Notes: generated by a model from the letters alone, not told the origin. 53,602 bases of DNA from Desulfuromonas sp. (GCA_002869615.1 PKUH01000101.1:1-53602); one strand, 5' to 3'; shown: positions 45,241 to 53,592, counted from the first letter of the stretch. Program-made: numbers and translations.

Positions 45241-45398
45241 CAGCAGATCTTTTAAATTTCAGGGGTTTTCAGATTGGTGACAAGCTCAAACTAGTCAACT
45301 GAGGCAATGGTGTCAAGCACAGAATGCACGAGTATCGATAAGAATCGAATGCAAAGGAAATCACATTTTTTCAACTGGTTATCGCTCAATCGATCAGG

Positions 45399-46064
45399 TC
45401 AGGAAGCAGATGTATCTGCGAGAACATTTTTGACCGATGAAGAGATGACCTGCCAGAGGTTTTCACGATCCCGTTTGTCGAGATCGGTAAATTTTATGCC
45501 GATATCGACTGCCGGGTTTTCTTTACCAGAAGCACCTTTGATCCAGGCGATCTTTCCGCTTAATGAAAAAGGAACCCCATGACCCGGCAACAAAAACTCG
45601 GTTGTGATAATACTGCCGACAGCAGGGATGATATAGATGTTATCCGTTTCGATACAGGCACCGACCATACTCAGATTAACAAGCCAGCCCGATTGAAGTT
45701 TGCCATCGAACCGTAAACGAACGGGAACCGACAGGGCAAACTGCAGGCGATAATTCCCCCTGGCCCCGGCCATCATTTCTTTTAGAATCTCTATGAACTG
45801 GTCGGTGCTTTTCCTGCCGGGATCTGAAGGGTCAACGCCCACCGACATCAGGGATTTTTCCTCAACGATGTCTGCCAGGAGTTTTTTGTAACGGAAAATG
45901 CGTTTGAGCAGTTCATCCCGGCTGATCGTCATGCCACGGGCCGAAATCAGAACATTACGGACCGGGACATCCTTGTTGCAGTGGCTGCAGTACATTTCAT
46001 CAATCTCTGCCAGCAGTGAAGAGAAGATCAATTCATGACAATTCGGGCAAAGCATTTTCAGCAA
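45399..46064 (-). CDS. PilZ-domain protein with N-terminal zinc ribbon
   Basis: This protein of about 221 residues has two modules. Residues 1-35 hold C-P-N-C and C-S-H-C, a probable zinc ribbon. From about residue 105 there is a PilZ domain with the c-di-GMP-binding R-G-N-Y-R (RxxxR) and N-L-S-M-V-G (NxSxxG) motifs, so ligand binding is expected. Start choice: TTG 46064 follows GGAGG by 7 bases, while the ATG at 46055 is 16 bases from it. It is a single gene, and the partner that it controls is not visible. Confidence 0.82.
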   Translation of the reverse strand: MLKMLCPNCHELIFSSLLAEIDEMYCSHCNKDVPVRNVLISARGMTISRDELLKRIFRYKKLLADIVEEKSLMSVGVDPSDPGRKSTDQFIEILKEMMAGARGNYRLQFALSVPVRLRFDGKLQSGWLVNLSMVGACIETDNIYIIPAVGSIITTEFLLPGHGVPFSLSGKIAWIKGASGKENPAVDIGIKFTDLDKRDRENLWQVISSSVKNVLADTSAS

Positions 46065-46154
46065 AACAAAACCTCCGGACACGCTGAAACGCGATGAGAC
46101 GACTAGTATTAATTTAACCTATTATCCGGATGATGCAAAAAAAGAAGAGAGAAA

Positions 46155-46625
46155 CTAGGCAAGAGGGAGTGATACCCGCACCTCAACTCCGCCGGTCAAA
46201 GACTTTAACTGGGCAAAAGTGATCGCGACAGCAGAATGACTGTTGCCGCAGGCCGGATAGACCTGATAAAAACGGCCCAGGGAATAATCAAGCAGCACCG
46301 GCAAACCGGAAGGCAGCAGAAACGGCGAGACGCCGCCTGGTGTAAATCCGGTGTGGCGCTTAACCTCATCAGCCGCCGGCAATCTCACCTTGCCGCTCAG
46401 CCCGGTCGCTTTCTTCAGTAGTGAGCTGTTGACCTTCATGTCTCCCGATGTGACGACAAGGACCGGTGCGTCGCCGACCAGAAGCAGGATGCTTTTGGCG
46501 ATTTCAGCAATGGTGCAGTCGACCGCCGCCGCTGCCGTTTCAGCACTCGGTATTGGCGCGTCGAATTCGAGGAGAGTCAGGCCCTGCGCCGACAAAAAAT
46601 CTTTTATCTCAATAAAATCAGCCAT
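46155..46625 (-). CDS. YbaK/EbsC-family aminoacyl-tRNA deacylase-like protein
   Basis: This 156-residue protein has the YbaK/ProX fold pattern: A-x-A-V-D-C-T-I-A-E-I-A-K-S-I-L-L near the start, V-V-T-S-G-D-M-K-V-N with the likely functional lysine, and T-G-F-T-P-G-G-V-S-P-F with L-P-V-L-L-D. Relatives hydrolyse mischarged Cys- or Ala-tRNA(Pro). Which tRNA this one edits cannot be told. The start overlaps the end of the secreted protein gene by 8 bases. Confidence 0.88.
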   Translation of the reverse strand: MADFIEIKDFLSAQGLTLLEFDAPIPSAETAAAAVDCTIAEIAKSILLLVGDAPVLVVTSGDMKVNSSLLKKATGLSGKVRLPAADEVKRHTGFTPGGVSPFLLPSGLPVLLDYSLGRFYQVYPACGNSHSAVAITFAQLKSLTGGVEVRVSLPLA

Positions 46626-47304
46626 CCTGACGACCGGTTTGATGAAATTTTATAAGTTTCTTCCAGGCGGCTTCTATCTGTTTCGCTTCGAGTCCGGTTT
46701 CCGCCAGAGACTGGCTCCAGCTCTTCTTCCCGGTCCGGACCGCTTTAAAGATAATTGACGGTTCCTCGGCGAGAAGGAGAGAAATAAATATGGAAAGAAT
46801 CTGTTCCTTGCGGCTTGCACCTGCCAGCTCCAATCCGGCCAGGGTCTCATCCCTGATGCCGAGTTGTGTCTGCATCACTGAACGATAGGCGCCAGCAGCC
46901 AGCCGCTCAAGGCTATCTGGACTGGTCAGTGCCATTATGAATGGTTTATCCAGACGCGTCGAAGATTGAACGAGAGTCGAAATAAATCCAGGCCTTAAAT
47001 TTGCGTTGGTGTATAATTCGATCATCTCCGACGTATCGAGACCGGTCCTGTCTGAAAGGTAGTAGACAACCCAGAGGAGGTCGGCATCAGCGCCCCCCAT
47101 CTTGGCCCTGACGATCGTACTTTTTTCGATGTTTAAAGCGGCAGAGAGCAATGAATTCTGGGTTGTCGCGAGAAAGTATGCATCTGCAGCGGTTGGGAGT
47201 TGGGGATCAAAGGTTCGGTCCTGGAAGCAATGGCAATTAACGGCATGGGATTTACTCGCCGCAACAGTAACCAAAAGTATCAGTAGAAGAAGTAGCCTTT
47301 TCAT
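46618..47304 (-). CDS. secreted CxC protein conserved in Geobacter relatives, function unknown
   Basis: This 228-residue protein has a signal peptide (MKRLLLLLILLVTVAASKSHA) and, right after cleavage, V-N-C-H-C-F-x-D-R-x-F-D-P followed by ADAYFLATTQNSLLSA. I recall this start in hypothetical proteins of Geobacter-type genomes, but cannot verify it here. The rest is helical with no enzyme motif. The C-x-C near the N-terminus could bind a metal or be a thiol site. It is cotranscribed with the ybaK-like gene and lies after tRNA-Gly and its terminator. Confidence 0.7.
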   Translation of the reverse strand: MKRLLLLLILLVTVAASKSHAVNCHCFQDRTFDPQLPTAADAYFLATTQNSLLSAALNIEKSTIVRAKMGGADADLLWVVYYLSDRTGLDTSEMIELYTNANLRPGFISTLVQSSTRLDKPFIMALTSPDSLERLAAGAYRSVMQTQLGIRDETLAGLELAGASRKEQILSIFISLLLAEEPSIIFKAVRTGKKSWSQSLAETGLEAKQIEAAWKKLIKFHQTGRQDG

Positions 47305-47317
47305 GACATCCTAAACG

Positions 47318-47351
47318 AAAAATCCCCCGACGATTGCGTCGGGGGATTTTT
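47318..47351 (-). terminator. Rho-independent terminator after tRNA-Gly
   Basis: A 15-bp stem at 47318-47332 and 47337-47351 (CCCCCGACG paired with CGTCGGGGG, plus AAAAAT/ATTTTT) has a 4-base loop. It sits immediately after the tRNA 3' end on the minus strand, with A/T runs on both sides. Confidence 0.9.
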
Positions 47352-47356
47352 TTATC

Positions 47357-47431
47357 TGGAGCGGGAAACGGGATTCGAACCCGCGACTTCGACCTTGGCA
47401 AGGTCGCACTCTACCACTGAGTTATTCCCGC
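47357..47431 (-). tRNA. tRNA-Gly (anticodon GCC)
   Basis: This is a 75-base cloverleaf with acceptor stem GCGGGAA/TTCCCGC, discriminator T and encoded CCA (47359-47357). The anticodon stem CGACC/GGTCG holds the loop TTGCCAA, anticodon GCC. D and T arms are normal. Confidence 0.96.
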
Positions 47432-47511
47432 TCAAATCAGGTGCTCCCGAGCGGAGCGACGATATAAATAACAAAAGGTTCAGACCAAGTCAACAGAAAA
47501 ACTCGATAAAA

Positions 47512-48111
47512 TCAACCACTCTTCTTTCCTGTAAAAACCTTGGCAAATTTAACCAGATATTCACCACCGGACCAGAGGGTCAAGGCAAATGCGATATAGA
47601 AATAGAATATTCCCATGTTGTGCATGTTGACATGAAAGATCTCCCACTCAATCCCGAAAAACCAGTAGTACTCGTAATGGAGCAGCAACCCGGGAATAGC
47701 AACCATCTGGAAAATCGTTTTGTATTTACCGAGATCGCTCGCATCAATCACAATCCCCTCTGAAGAGGCAATCGAGCGAAGCCCGGTTATGACCATTTCG
47801 CGCGCCAGAATCAAAAAAACCATCCAGGCCGGCACCCGTCCATCCGGGATGAGCATGATCAGGGCGGCCATGACGATCAGTTTGTCGGCCAATGGGTCAA
47901 GGAATTTACCGAGAACGGAAACGACATCCCATTTACGGGCCAGCCAGCCATCGACAGCATCGGTAACTGCGGCAACCCCGAAAATGGCGGCTGCCCACAT
48001 GCAGGCCGGTTTGCTGTCGAAAAAAAGCAGCCCTACAAATACAGGAACAGCCGCTATCCTGCCTACGGTCAGCAGATTCGGAAGGTTCCAGGTCCCTTCA
48101 CGAAGGTTCAT
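47512..48111 (-). CDS. pgsA: CDP-diacylglycerol--glycerol-3-phosphate 3-phosphatidyltransferase
   Basis: This 199-residue membrane enzyme makes phosphatidylglycerol phosphate. The CDP-alcohol phosphotransferase signature D-G-x2-A-R-x8-G-x3-D-x3-D is complete in DGWLARKWDVVSVLGKFLDP plus LADK (about residues 51-74). NLPNLLTVGRIAAVPVFV at the start and four to five membrane helices are typical. The start overlaps the stop of the transglycosylase gene (48108-48111). Confidence 0.94.
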   Translation of the reverse strand: MNLREGTWNLPNLLTVGRIAAVPVFVGLLFFDSKPACMWAAAIFGVAAVTDAVDGWLARKWDVVSVLGKFLDPLADKLIVMAALIMLIPDGRVPAWMVFLILAREMVITGLRSIASSEGIVIDASDLGKYKTIFQMVAIPGLLLHYEYYWFFGIEWEIFHVNMHNMGIFYFYIAFALTLWSGGEYLVKFAKVFTGKKSG

Positions 48112-48677
48112 AGAACCGCACCCCTGTTCTGCCGATAAACGTCAAGGTAGTGCTTAACTTTATCAACATAACGGATGGTTTCGGTATACGGAGGGATACC
48201 GCCATAGTTGCGAACTGCGGTCGGGCCGGCATTATAGGCGGCAAGCGCCAGATCAAGGTTGCCCTTGAACTGGTCGAGCATCATTCTGAGGTAGCGGCTT
48301 CCGCCGCGGATATTATCTTCAGGGTCGAGTGGATCTTTGACTTTCAACATTTGTGCGGTTGTCGGAATCAACTGCATCATGCCGAGGGCCCCTTTTCGTG
48401 ACACCGCATTCGGATTGAAATCACTTTCGACCTTGATAACGGCATTGACCAGCGCTTTATCGAGGCGATAGAAATCGGCGTAACGCTGAATCACATCCTG
48501 CACGGAAAGTTTGCGGCCATTCTCTTTCTGGTAAAGCTTGTAGTGGTTTCGGGTTGGTGTGTTGGTGAAATGGATAACGCCGTTATTATCGACGTATTTA
48601 TAAATATCGGCAAAACCGGCTGACGGCAGCAGGAGCAGAAAAAGTGCCAATATTATGATCTGTTTAAAACCGGCCAT
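48108..48677 (-). CDS. lytic transglycosylase with DUF4124-like N-terminus
   Basis: This 189-residue exported protein has a signal peptide (residues 1-23), then a short DUF4124-like element (DIYKYVDNNGVIHFTNTPT), then an SLT domain at about 65-185. The catalytic glutamate lies in V-I-K-V-E-S-D-F-N-P. GALGMMQLIPTTAQML, GGSRYLRMML, LALAAYNAGP and Y-V-x-K-V follow in the usual order. It cleaves peptidoglycan glycan strands non-hydrolytically. Confidence 0.93.
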   Translation of the reverse strand: MAGFKQIIILALFLLLLPSAGFADIYKYVDNNGVIHFTNTPTRNHYKLYQKENGRKLSVQDVIQRYADFYRLDKALVNAVIKVESDFNPNAVSRKGALGMMQLIPTTAQMLKVKDPLDPEDNIRGGSRYLRMMLDQFKGNLDLALAAYNAGPTAVRNYGGIPPYTETIRYVDKVKHYLDVYRQNRGAVL

Positions 48678-48774
48678 TGCCCTCTTCCGGAACCCAGGAT
48701 AGTGAAATCACAAAATACAACTTCGTATAGTAACTGATCTCTTTCGACATTTCAAGTAGTTACATCTGTTTCGC

Positions 48775-48802
48775 TTGACAGGGGTCGACCGTGAGATAAT
48801 AA
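48775..48802 (+). promoter_or_regulatory. sigma-70 promoter for nadB
   Basis: A perfect -35 TTGACA (48775-48780) and a -10-like TAATAA (48797-48802) are separated by 16 bases, about 55 bases before the nadB ATG. A divergent gene lies to the left, so the 179-base gap 48678-48856 holds the control region of both. Confidence 0.65.
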
Positions 48803-48856
48803 TGAAAAAAATCTGACATGCTTGACCTGATACATTTCAACCGGAATGAATAATCA

Positions 48857-50455
48857 ATGAAAAGAACATCAGACTTTCTGGTCATCGGTAGTGGCATCGC
48901 CGGTCTCTCTTATGCGCTCAAGGTTGCCGAGCATGGAACCGTCTCGATCGTTACCAAGCGCAATATTTCCGAAACCGCCACTAATCTGGCTCAGGGCGGG
49001 ATCGCCGCGGTCATCGCAAAGGATGATTCATTCGATTCGCATATTGAAGATACGATGAAAGCCGGTGCCTGGCTTTCTGATCAGGATATTGTCCGGATGG
49101 TTGTCGAGAGCGGTCCGCAGGCGATTGACAATCTGATTCAATGGGGTGTGAAATTTTCCAGAAATGACAATGAAGAATATGATCTGACCCGCGAGGGTGG
49201 CCACAGCCAGCGGCGAATCCTGCACGCCAAGGATATGACCGGTCAGGAAATCGAACGGGCCCTGATTGCTGCGGCTGAAGCCCATAGCAATATCAGTTTT
49301 TATGAAAACCATATCGGTATTGACCTGATCACCGAAGCGAAAAACAAGAATCGTCAGGTCGTACCGGATCGCAGTCTCGGTGCCTACGTCCTCGATATCA
49401 GTTCCGGCGAAGTGATTACCTTCGGCGCCAGGTTTACGGTTCTTGCGACCGGCGGTGCCGGCAAGGTCTATCTCTATACCGGTAATCCCGATGTCGCAAC
49501 CGGCGACGGGGTTGCCATGGCTTACAGGGCGGGCGCTACCGTTGCCAACATGGAGTTCATGCAGTTTCACCCGACGACTCTTTATCACCCGCTGGCCAAA
49601 TCCTTTCTGATTTCCGAAGCGGTCCGGGGGGAAGGAGCCATTCTTAAAAGAAGTGATGGCACAGCTTTCATGGATCAATATCATGAGCTCAAAGACCTCG
49701 CTCCCCGGGATATTGTCGCACGGGCGATTGATAATGAGATGAAGATCCATGGCGACGATTGTGTCTTCCTCGACATGACACACAAAGAGCCCGAATTCAT
49801 CAGAGATCGCTTTCCGAATATTTACGAAACCTGCCTCGGCTACGGAATTGATATAACCTCTGAACCGATTCCGGTTGTCCCGGCAGCCCACTACCTCTGC
49901 GGCGGCGTCGTCGTCGATTCCTGGGGTGAAACAGACATAAAGAATCTCTTTGCCATTGGTGAAGTCTCCTGTACCGGCCTGCACGGGGCCAATCGCCTTG
50001 CCAGCAACAGCCTCCTCGAAGGGGTTGTTTACGGTGATCGCGCCGCGCAACGCAGCCGTGAACTGATGGCTGTTGAACAACACCCCTTCCCGCCGATCAA
50101 GCCATGGGATACCGGCAGTGCAACCGACAGTGACGAAGAAGTCGTTGTTGCCCACAACTGGGATGAAATCAGGCGGTGCATGTGGAACTATGTCGGCATC
50201 GTGCGCTCCAACAAGCGTCTGGTGCGGGCCTTGCGCAGAATCCAGATGATCCAGGAAGAGATTGCCGATTACTACTGGGATTTCATTATTACCTCAGATC
50301 TCATCGAACTGCGCAATATCGCCACCGTTGCCGAAATGATTATCCGCTGCGCCCTCGAAAGAAAAGAGAGCCGGGGTCTGCATTATACGATCGATTATCC
50401 CGACACCGATGACGTTAACTGGAAAAAGAATACAATCGTCAGTAAAAAGTTTTAG
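48857..50455 (+). CDS. nadB: L-aspartate oxidase
   Basis: This 532-residue flavoprotein oxidises aspartate to iminoaspartate, the first step of de novo NAD synthesis, and can use fumarate in anaerobes. The FAD site V-I-G-S-G-I-A-G-L is at residues 9-17. [33 protein letters not shown] and [21 protein letters not shown] are diagnostic and separate it from fumarate reductase. nadA and nadC are not in the window. The stop overlaps the ribosome binding site of the chorismate mutase gene (TAGGAG). Confidence 0.96.
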   Translation: MKRTSDFLVIGSGIAGLSYALKVAEHGTVSIVTKRNISETATNLAQGGIAAVIAKDDSFDSHIEDTMKAGAWLSDQDIVRMVVESGPQAIDNLIQWGVKFSRNDNEEYDLTREGGHSQRRILHAKDMTGQEIERALIAAAEAHSNISFYENHIGIDLITEAKNKNRQVVPDRSLGAYVLDISSGEVITFGARFTVLATGGAGKVYLYTGNPDVATGDGVAMAYRAGATVANMEFMQFHPTTLYHPLAKSFLISEAVRGEGAILKRSDGTAFMDQYHELKDLAPRDIVARAIDNEMKIHGDDCVFLDMTHKEPEFIRDRFPNIYETCLGYGIDITSEPIPVVPAAHYLCGGVVVDSWGETDIKNLFAIGEVSCTGLHGANRLASNSLLEGVVYGDRAAQRSRELMAVEQHPFPPIKPWDTGSATDSDEEVVVAHNWDEIRRCMWNYVGIVRSNKRLVRALRRIQMIQEEIADYYWDFIITSDLIELRNIATVAEMIIRCALERKESRGLHYTIDYPDTDDVNWKKNTIVSKKF

Positions 50456-50464
50456 GAGACTGTT

Positions 50465-50737
50465 TTGGATATTTCCGATTTTCGTAATGAAATTGACCGG
50501 CTCGATCGCGAACTTCTCCGGATCTTCAATGAGCGCGCTGCCCTGGCCCTGAAGATCGGGGAAATCAAGAAGACCCTTGACCTTCCGGTCTACGATCCGA
50601 CCCGGGAAAAGAGGATTTTTGCGGAAATGACCAGGGACAACCCCGGCCCGTTGGCGGACGATGCCATCGTCCGCCTTTTTGAACGTGTCATCGATGAATC
50701 ACGCAGTCTCGAGCGCATTCGTACGAAAGGGAAATAA
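50465..50737 (+). CDS. monofunctional chorismate mutase (AroQ type)
   Basis: This 90-residue all-helical AroQ domain converts chorismate to prephenate for phenylalanine and tyrosine synthesis. Pattern residues visible are FRNEIDRLDRELLRIFNERA, ALKIGEIKK, V-Y-D-P-x-R-E, and the C-terminal R-L-F-E-R-V-I-D-E-S-R-S-L-E. The start TTG 50465-50467 is set by GGAG immediately after nadB's stop. Only three codon positions (TAA, then AG) separate it from a DAHP-synthase-like domain gene, so the two are surely cotranslated. Confidence 0.93.
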   Translation: MDISDFRNEIDRLDRELLRIFNERAALALKIGEIKKTLDLPVYDPTREKRIFAEMTRDNPGPLADDAIVRLFERVIDESRSLERIRTKGK

Positions 50738-50739
50738 AG

Positions 50740-50949
50740 ATGCTTATTGTCATGAAAAAAACCGCCAACGATGAGCAGCTGCAGAACGTCAAACAATATC
50801 TCGTCGACAACGACTTCGATTTCCATCAATCGACCGGCGCCAACCGCACCATCCTCGGTGTGATCGGTGACACCGATACGATCACTCCGGATCAACTGAA
50901 GGGGATTCCGGGAGTTCTCGAGGTCTTCAAGATACCGAAAGAGGATTAA
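50740..50949 (+). CDS. free-standing DAHP synthase N-terminal (ferredoxin-like) domain
   Basis: This 69-residue protein matches the N-terminal regulatory domain of type I beta DAHP synthases: M-L-I-V-M-K-K-T-A-x-x-E-Q at the start, R-T-I-L-G-V-I-G-D in the middle, and G-V-L-E-V-F-K-I-P at the end. In those enzymes this ferredoxin-like fold is fused to the catalytic barrel and mediates feedback inhibition. Here the frame stops at TAA just after the domain, and the next gene is on the opposite strand, so no barrel follows. It is either a regulatory partner acting in trans or the remnant of a split enzyme. Confidence 0.8.
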   Translation: MLIVMKKTANDEQLQNVKQYLVDNDFDFHQSTGANRTILGVIGDTDTITPDQLKGIPGVLEVFKIPKED

Positions 50950-51446
50950 TTCATCGGCACCAGCGCATACCCTTTGGCCTGATAACCGACCAGGCTGATC
51001 AGGCTGTTACCGACCAGGGTCAGGTCATCATCGAGATCCTTTCTCTCGATCTCGAAAATACCGGCGGCAACGTTACACGCCTCGAGCGTCATTCCGCCTG
51101 AGCGCATTTTTGCCAGCCGTGTTCTTACCTCTTTGAGGATCGCTTTTTCGGCAACATTCTTGACTTCCGGTTTTTTAGTCAAAAGCGGCAAGGTGCCGCC
51201 GCGGAAAGAGATTATAAAGTCAGGCTCAACGCCCTGCCCCATCATCCCTTGCTCCGTCTGTTCGATCACCTTGAGGATAAACAGCAGCGTTTTCGGATTG
51301 TCCGTACGCACGTCGAAGATCGCCCTGCCGGTCGTCATGCCTTCAAGTGCCGCCGCATCGTCAGGTGCAACGACAGCGGCGAACAGGGATGTATGGGAAA
51401 AGACAATTAACAAGACAAACAAAGAAATAATTATTGATCGCAACAT
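50946..51446 (-). CDS. exported DsrE-like protein
   Basis: This 166-residue protein has a signal peptide (residues 1-23). The mature part has the alternating beta/alpha pattern of the DsrE/DsrF fold: F-D-V-R-T-D-N-P-K-T-L-L-F-I-L-K-V-I near the start, FIISFRGGTLPLLT in the middle, then KMRSGGMTLEACNVAAGIF with a single cysteine in the usual position, and LVGYQAKGYALVPMN at the end. DsrE relatives bind or pass on sulfur, and the role here is unknown. It converges on the preceding gene with a 4-base overlap. Confidence 0.75.
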   Translation of the reverse strand: MLRSIIISLFVLLIVFSHTSLFAAVVAPDDAAALEGMTTGRAIFDVRTDNPKTLLFILKVIEQTEQGMMGQGVEPDFIISFRGGTLPLLTKKPEVKNVAEKAILKEVRTRLAKMRSGGMTLEACNVAAGIFEIERKDLDDDLTLVGNSLISLVGYQAKGYALVPMN

Positions 51447-51602
51447 ATCGACCTCCTGTTCATTATTTGCCTATTATACAGCCTGAAACGTCACTGTGCA
51501 GAATTCTGGACTTAAATTCTGAAGAAACGGTTGTGAGTGTCTTGCATATATACTAAAATCGCCAACTCGTTGTTTTGCATAAACTGAAGTAGTAATCAAC
51601 CG

Positions 51603-53276
51603 ATGAGCGTTGATGATAAAAAGATCATTTACAGCATGATGAAGGTTTCAAAGAATTATGACAAGAAGCCGGTTATCAAGGATATTTCCCTCTCCTACTT
51701 TTACGGGGCCAAGATCGGCGTCCTCGGGCTCAACGGTTCAGGTAAATCGTCGCTGCTACGGATCATGGCCGGTGTTGACAAGGAATTTAATGGCGAAGCG
51801 GTACTCTCGGCCGGCTATTCCGTCGGCTATCTTGAACAGGAACCGTTACTCAACGAGGAGCGGACCGTGCTCGAGGTCGTCCAGGAGGGTGCCCAGGAGA
51901 CCGTTGATCTGCTCAAGGAATTCGAAGAGATCAACAATGCTTTCGCCGACCCCGATGCCGATATGGACAAACTGATCGAGCGCCAGGCCAAGGTTCAGGA
52001 AAAGCTTGACCACCTTGATGCCTGGGATCTTGATTCACGGCTCGAACAGGCCATGGATGCGCTCCGCTGCCCGGCCGGTGATACGCCGGTCAAGGTTCTG
52101 TCCGGCGGCGAAAAACGCCGGGTCGCTCTCTGCCGCCTGCTGTTACAGAAACCGGACATCCTGCTACTCGATGAACCGACCAACCATCTCGATGCTGAAA
52201 CCGTTGCCTGGCTCTAGCAGCACCTGCAACGTTACGAAGGGACGATCATTGCCGTCACCCATGACCGTTACTTTCTTGATAATGTTGCCGGCTGGATTCT
52301 CGAGCTCGACCGCGGCCACGGCATCCCCTGGAAAGGGAACTACTCATCCTGGCTTGAGCAGAAACAGGAACGGTTGCGCCGCGAAGAGAAAGCCGAGGGA
52401 GCCCGTCAGAAAACCCTGCAGCGCGAACTCGACTGGATCCGGATGTCTCCCAAGGGGCGCCATGCCAAGAGTCAGGCCCGGATCAATGCTTACGAGGACC
52501 TGCTCAAGCAGGAAGCAGACAAGCAGGCAAGCAGCCTCGAGCTCTATATTCCGCCGGGACCGCGGCTCGGCAATGTTGTTATTGAGGCCGATAGCGTCAC
52601 CAAGGCTTATGGCGACAAGCTTCTGTACGAAAACATGTCATTCCGGCTGCCGCCGGGCGGGATCGTCGGCATCATCGGCCCGAACGGTGCCGGCAAGACG
52701 ACTCTGTTCAGGATGATCACCGGCCAGGAAGAAGCCGATGCCGGTGAATTCAAAATCGGTGAAACGGTTGAACTCGCCTACGTCGATCAGGGCCGGGAAC
52801 TCGACGCCGGCAAATCGATCTGGGAAGAGATCACCGATGGCCAGGAGCAGATCGAACTCGGTGATCAGCTCGTCAATTCGCGCGGTTACGTCTCGCGCTT
52901 CAACTTCTCCGGCAGCGATCAGCAGAAGAAAGTCAATATGCTCTCCGGCGGCGAACGGAACCGGGTGCATCTCGCCAAGATGCTCAAGCAAGGCGCCAAC
53001 GTCATCCTGCTCGATGAACCGACCAACGACCTCGATGTCAACACCATGCGCGCCCTCGAAGAAGCTCTTGAGAACTTCGCCGGCTGCGCAGTGGTCATCA
53101 GCCATGATCGCTGGTTCCTCGATCGCATCGCCACCCATATCCTCGCCTTCGAAGGCGACAGCGAAGTGACTTTTTTCGAAGGGAACTGGACCGAGTATGA
53201 AGAGGACCGCAAGAAGCGCCTGGGGGCCGCGGCCGAGCAGCCACATCGGATCAAGTACCGGCAGTTGACAAGGTAA
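51603..53276 (+). pseudogene. ettA: energy-dependent translational throttle ATPase interrupted by an in-frame TAG
   Basis: The span of 558 codons equals a full EttA, an ABC-F ATPase that gates the ribosome E site in response to energy. Domain 1 has Walker A G-L-N-G-S-G-K-S, signature L-S-G-G-E-K and Walker [13 protein letters not shown]. Codon 205 (52215-52217) is TAG in V-A-W-L-*-Q-H-L-Q-R-Y-E-G, where the family has glutamate. The frame continues unbroken through the linker arm and domain 2 (G-P-N-G-A-G-K-T, L-S-G-G-E-R, LLDEPTNDLD) to TAA at 53274-53276. One G to T change (GAG to TAG) explains it. It may be a real lesion or a base-call error. A truncated product would lack the second ATPase domain. 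Confidence 0.9.
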
Positions 53277-53324
53277 CAGGTTGGCCGTGATCAGTATCTG
53301 GTTAGCAGTTTAGAATTGCAAAAT

Positions 53325-53353
53325 AAAAAAGGACGGGTATCTTGTCCTTTTTT
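53325..53353 (+). terminator. Rho-independent terminator after ettA
   Basis: AAAAAAGGAC (53325-53334) and GTCCTTTTTT (53344-53353) form a 10-bp stem with a 9-base loop and a T-rich tail. It closes the ettA transcript 49 bases after the stop. Confidence 0.85.
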
Positions 53354-53474
53354 GGTTCTTCGCAGATTAGAGTGAATACAACGTTAGACTCCTACTTCAG
53401 CTGGCACAGGACAGGCAAGAAAAGTCAGGATTCGGTCGTTTAATACCGGCGGGCTTGATTTTTCGGACGGGACA
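53354..53474. other. non-coding stretch without recognisable features
   Basis: No reading frame with a credible start or family resemblance, and no strong stem, is visible between the ettA terminator and the promoter-like sequence at 53475. Confidence 0.5.
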
Positions 53475-53502
53475 CTGACCTAAATACAGAATACAGTAGA
53501 AT
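53475..53502 (+). promoter_or_regulatory. orphan promoter-like sequence
   Basis: CTGACC (53475-53480, four of six -35 positions) and TAGAAT (53497-53502, five of six -10 positions) are separated by 16 bases. The predicted start at about 53508 leads straight into the stem-loops at 53504-53592, with no gene between. Confidence 0.45.
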
Positions 53503-53503
53503 T

Positions 53504-53592
53504 GCGCGGTCGCGGCCGCGCACTCCGCCATACTCTTTTATTGAGCCATAAAAGAGTATGCAGAAAACGGCTCCCTTGCAGGGGGCTTTTTT
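53504..53592 (+). ncRNA. candidate small RNA or regulated leader
   Basis: Three stems follow one another: GCGCGG (53504-53509) with CCGCGC (53516-53521), a perfect 13-bp hairpin at 53529-53541 and 53548-53560 with loop TGAGCC, and a terminator (53569-53575 with 53581-53586, then six T). Loop bases GAGCC (53543-53547) are complementary to GGCTC (53569-53573), the left arm of the terminator. That would allow a kissing or antitermination interaction. No RNA family is recognised, and it could be the leader of a gene beyond the window. Confidence 0.4.
53569..53592 (+). terminator. Rho-independent terminator at the right edge
   Basis: GGCTCCC (53569-53575) pairs with GGGGGC (53581-53586), including one G-T pair, around a 5-base loop, followed by six T. 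There is no coding gene directly before it. Confidence 0.7.

Noticed and set aside
52215-52217. Pyrrolysine insertion at the ettA TAG
   Set aside because: The position is an ordinary glutamate in this family, the protein is not a methylamine methyltransferase, and no pyl genes are visible.
19833-53276. Reassignment of TAA/TAG to glutamate
   Set aside because: Many genes in the window end normally at TAA and TAG in positions matching their families (for example rpmF at TAG, thrS at TAG, nrdR neighbours at TAA), so a general code change is excluded.
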